From: Desulfovibrionales bacterium GWA2_65_9
GTDB taxonomy: Bacteria > Desulfobacterota > Desulfovibrionia > Desulfovibrionales > Desulfovibrionaceae
Assembly (NCBI GenBank): GCA_001799475.1
Contig: MGTN01000073.1
Location: 221 to 6,902, forward strand
Direction of reading: 5' to 3'
DNA: 6,682 bases
Every line of letters begins with the position of its first letter. The first letter of the stretch is position 1. The translations under genes and the position numbers were made by a program. Positions 5,205-6,682 of the stretch are shown in pieces. A model generated the notes under the pieces. It was not told the origin of the DNA and did not search any database. It worked only from the letters and a program-made list of their open reading frames with translations.

Positions 5205-6682
5205 TCAGGACGCCTTGAGCTCCCCGATGATCTGGCGGAGTTGGGAGGCCATGTGCGCCACCTCGCCGATGGCCAGGACCGACTGGGCCATGCCTTCGGC
5301 GGTCTCTGCGGCCACGCGGTTGACCTCTTCGATGGCCGAACTGATCTTCTCGGACACCCCGGACTGCTCCTCGGCCGCGCCAGCGATGAGCTGGACCATG
5401 TCGGCGTTGGTCTTGGCGATGACCACGATCTCGTCCAGGGCCTTGGCCGATTCATCGGAGTGGCTGGTGGCCTCGCCGATGGCCTGGGCGGCCTTGTCCA
5501 TGCTCTCGATGTTCTTGCGGCTGGAGTCCTGGATGGCGCGGATGTTCTCGCCCACCTCCTTGGTGGCGCCCATGGTCTTTTCCGCGAGCTTGCGCACCTC
5601 GTCGGCCACCACGGCAAAGCCGCGCCCGGCGTCGCCTGCGCGCGCGGCCTCAATGGCGGCATTGAGCGCCAGCAGGTTGGTCTGGTCAGCGATGTCGTTG
5701 ATGACGTTCATGACCTGACCAATGGCCTCGGCCTGCTTGCCCAGCTGCAGCATGTTCTCCTTGAGCTGCACGGAGATGCTGTTCACATGGCCGATGGCCT
5801 GCTGGGAGCGGCGCACCACTTCCGCGCCGCCAGCGGCCTTGGTCTTGGCATTGTCAGAGCTCCCGGCGACCTCTCCAGCCTGGCGGGCCACAGAGATCAC
5901 CGAGGCGTTCATCTGCTCCATCGCGGTGGCGGTCTCGCCCACGCGGTCGCGCTGCAGGTCCATGCCCCGGCTCATGACCTCCACCTGGGAGGAGAGTTCC
6001 TCGGAAGAGGAGGTGATGCGCTCCACAATCTCCTCAAGCTTGTCTGCGGCGTCGAGCATGCCTTCACGCTTGGCCGACTCGGCCTGAAGCTTGGCCTCCA
6101 GGGCCTCCTGCGTGGCCTGCTCGGCCTCCTTGGCCTTCAGGTCGGCTTGGGAGCAGCTGGTCTCGGCCTCCTGGATCTTGGCCTTGAGGGTCTTGGCCAT
6201 GGCGCGCAGGGACTCGGCCAGGGTGTGCGTCTCATCGTTGGAGCTCACCTGCAGGTCGTCGTCCAGGTTGCCCTGGGCCACGTGGTTGGCGAAGTCGATG
6301 GTTTGCAGGATGGGCCGCACCAGGGCCTTGGAGAAGAGATACCCGGCCAGCAGCATGAGCAGGCCCACCACAATCGTGGACACCAGGGTGGTCATGTTGG
6401 TCTCGGAGAGCACGCGCTCGATGAACTCGCGGCGTTGGCCGATGAAGAACATGCCGGCCACCTGGTTGTGCGCATCGACGATGGGCCAGTAGGCGGTATT
6501 GTAGGCCGCGCCCAGGATGATATTGTGGCCGACGAAGCGTTGGCCCTTCTGGATCACGTTCTCCAGCACCTTGGGGTTGTCCATCTTGGTGCCGATGGCG
6601 CGCTTGCCCTCTTTCATGATGGTGGTGGAGATGCGCATGTCGCCCTGGCAGATGGTGCACTCCAGGCCCAGCATCTTCTTGA
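5205..6682 (-). CDS. Methyl-accepting chemotaxis protein, N-terminus outside window
   Basis: This transmembrane chemoreceptor signals through CheW and CheA to the flagellar motor or a related output. The frame remains open through base 6682, so the in-frame Met at 6674 is unlikely to be the start; residues are counted from that Met (489 visible). Residues 1-88 look like the end of a periplasmic Cache sensor of the Cache_3/sCache kind (QGDMRISTTI, RAIGTKMD, AAYNTAYWPIVDAHNQVAGMFFIGQ). The second membrane helix is about 94-117. A HAMP domain (about 115-168, with Pro121) and an Ala/Glu/Lys-rich coiled coil (about 160-215) follow. The signalling domain has the canonical hairpin tip, DQTNLLALNAAIEAARAGDA (330-349) then GRGFAVVADEVRKLAE. 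The protein ends LRQIIGELKAS, without the C-terminal NWETF-type pentapeptide that tethers CheR. Cache sensors of this kind often bind small carboxylates, but the ligand cannot be read here. It is convergent to the ppiD operon and separately terminated. Confidence 0.93.
   Translation of the reverse strand, partial: KKMLGLECTICQGDMRISTTIMKEGKRAIGTKMDNPKVLENVIQKGQRFVGHNIILGAAYNTAYWPIVDAHNQVAGMFFIGQRREFIERVLSETNMTTLVSTIVVGLLMLLAGYLFSKALVRPILQTIDFANHVAQGNLDDDLQVSSNDETHTLAESLRAMAKTLKAKIQEAETSCSQADLKAKEAEQATQEALEAKLQAESAKREGMLDAADKLEEIVERITSSSEELSSQVEVMSRGMDLQRDRVGETATAMEQMNASVISVARQAGEVAGSSDNAKTKAAGGAEVVRRSQQAIGHVNSISVQLKENMLQLGKQAEAIGQVMNVINDIADQTNLLALNAAIEAARAGDAGRGFAVVADEVRKLAEKTMGATKEVGENIRAIQDSSRKNIESMDKAAQAIGEATSHSDESAKALDEIVVIAKTNADMVQLIAGAAEEQSGVSEKISSAIEEVNRVAAETAEGMAQSVLAIGEVAHMASQLRQIIGELKAS

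Noticed and set aside
4930..5718. 262-codon plus-strand open frame covering the gap and chemoreceptor 3' end
   Set aside because: It is antisense to the conserved signalling domain and passes through the minus-strand terminator; composition is Ser/Ala/Met-rich shadow-like.
6645..6659. Covalent heme c motif in the chemoreceptor sensor
   Set aside because: Heme attachment needs Cys-x-x-Cys-His; here the residue after the second Cys is Gln.
1..6682. CRISPR array, insertion sequence, phage or attachment site, tRNA or rRNA
   Set aside because: No regularly spaced repeats, transposase or integrase, terminal inverted repeats or conserved RNA cores were seen on either strand.

Overview
The window is GC-rich, densely coding bacterial DNA with strongly G/C-biased third codon positions. 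The gene content suggests a deltaproteobacterial sulfate reducer of the Desulfovibrionales: a short 'Aquifex-type' aconitase, a PpiD-like periplasmic chaperone and a Cache-domain chemoreceptor. The taxonomic guess is an inference from protein style and was not tested by search.

Bases 1-4644, plus strand, form one probable operon of four genes. (i) The 3' end of a gene whose product resembles the C-terminal half of EPSP synthase (AroA), with every catalytic site I can align replaced. (ii) A 97-residue helical, charged hypothetical protein whose start lies 38 bases inside the first gene. (iii) A 642-residue single-chain aconitate hydratase with all three cluster cysteines and the catalytic serine. 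(iv) A 636-residue PpiD/SurA-type membrane-anchored peptidyl-prolyl isomerase with an intact-looking parvulin domain. Junctions are -38, +47 and +33 bases, and no terminator is visible until a strong one just after gene (iv).

Bases 4645-5204 are a 560-base non-coding gap between convergent genes. It holds a plus-strand terminator after ppiD, a minus-strand terminator for the chemoreceptor gene, and a third, decayed copy of the same stem-loop between them. All three copies lie in the same orientation, and the first two also share downstream sequence, so the gap looks partly built by duplication. It also contains a 7-bp inverted repeat and a three-copy 11-base repeat in the chemoreceptor 3' untranslated region.

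Bases 5205-6682, minus strand, are the 3' part of a methyl-accepting chemotaxis protein gene that runs off the right edge: end of a periplasmic Cache sensor, second membrane helix, HAMP domain, coiled coil and a canonical signalling domain.

The plus-strand genes cover citrate/isocitrate conversion, envelope protein folding and possibly aromatic biosynthesis, with no obvious shared pathway. I see no mobile element, CRISPR array, tRNA or rRNA, and no convincing new defence or metabolic system. The points most worth checking are the degenerate EPSP-synthase-like protein and the dispersed terminator repeat.
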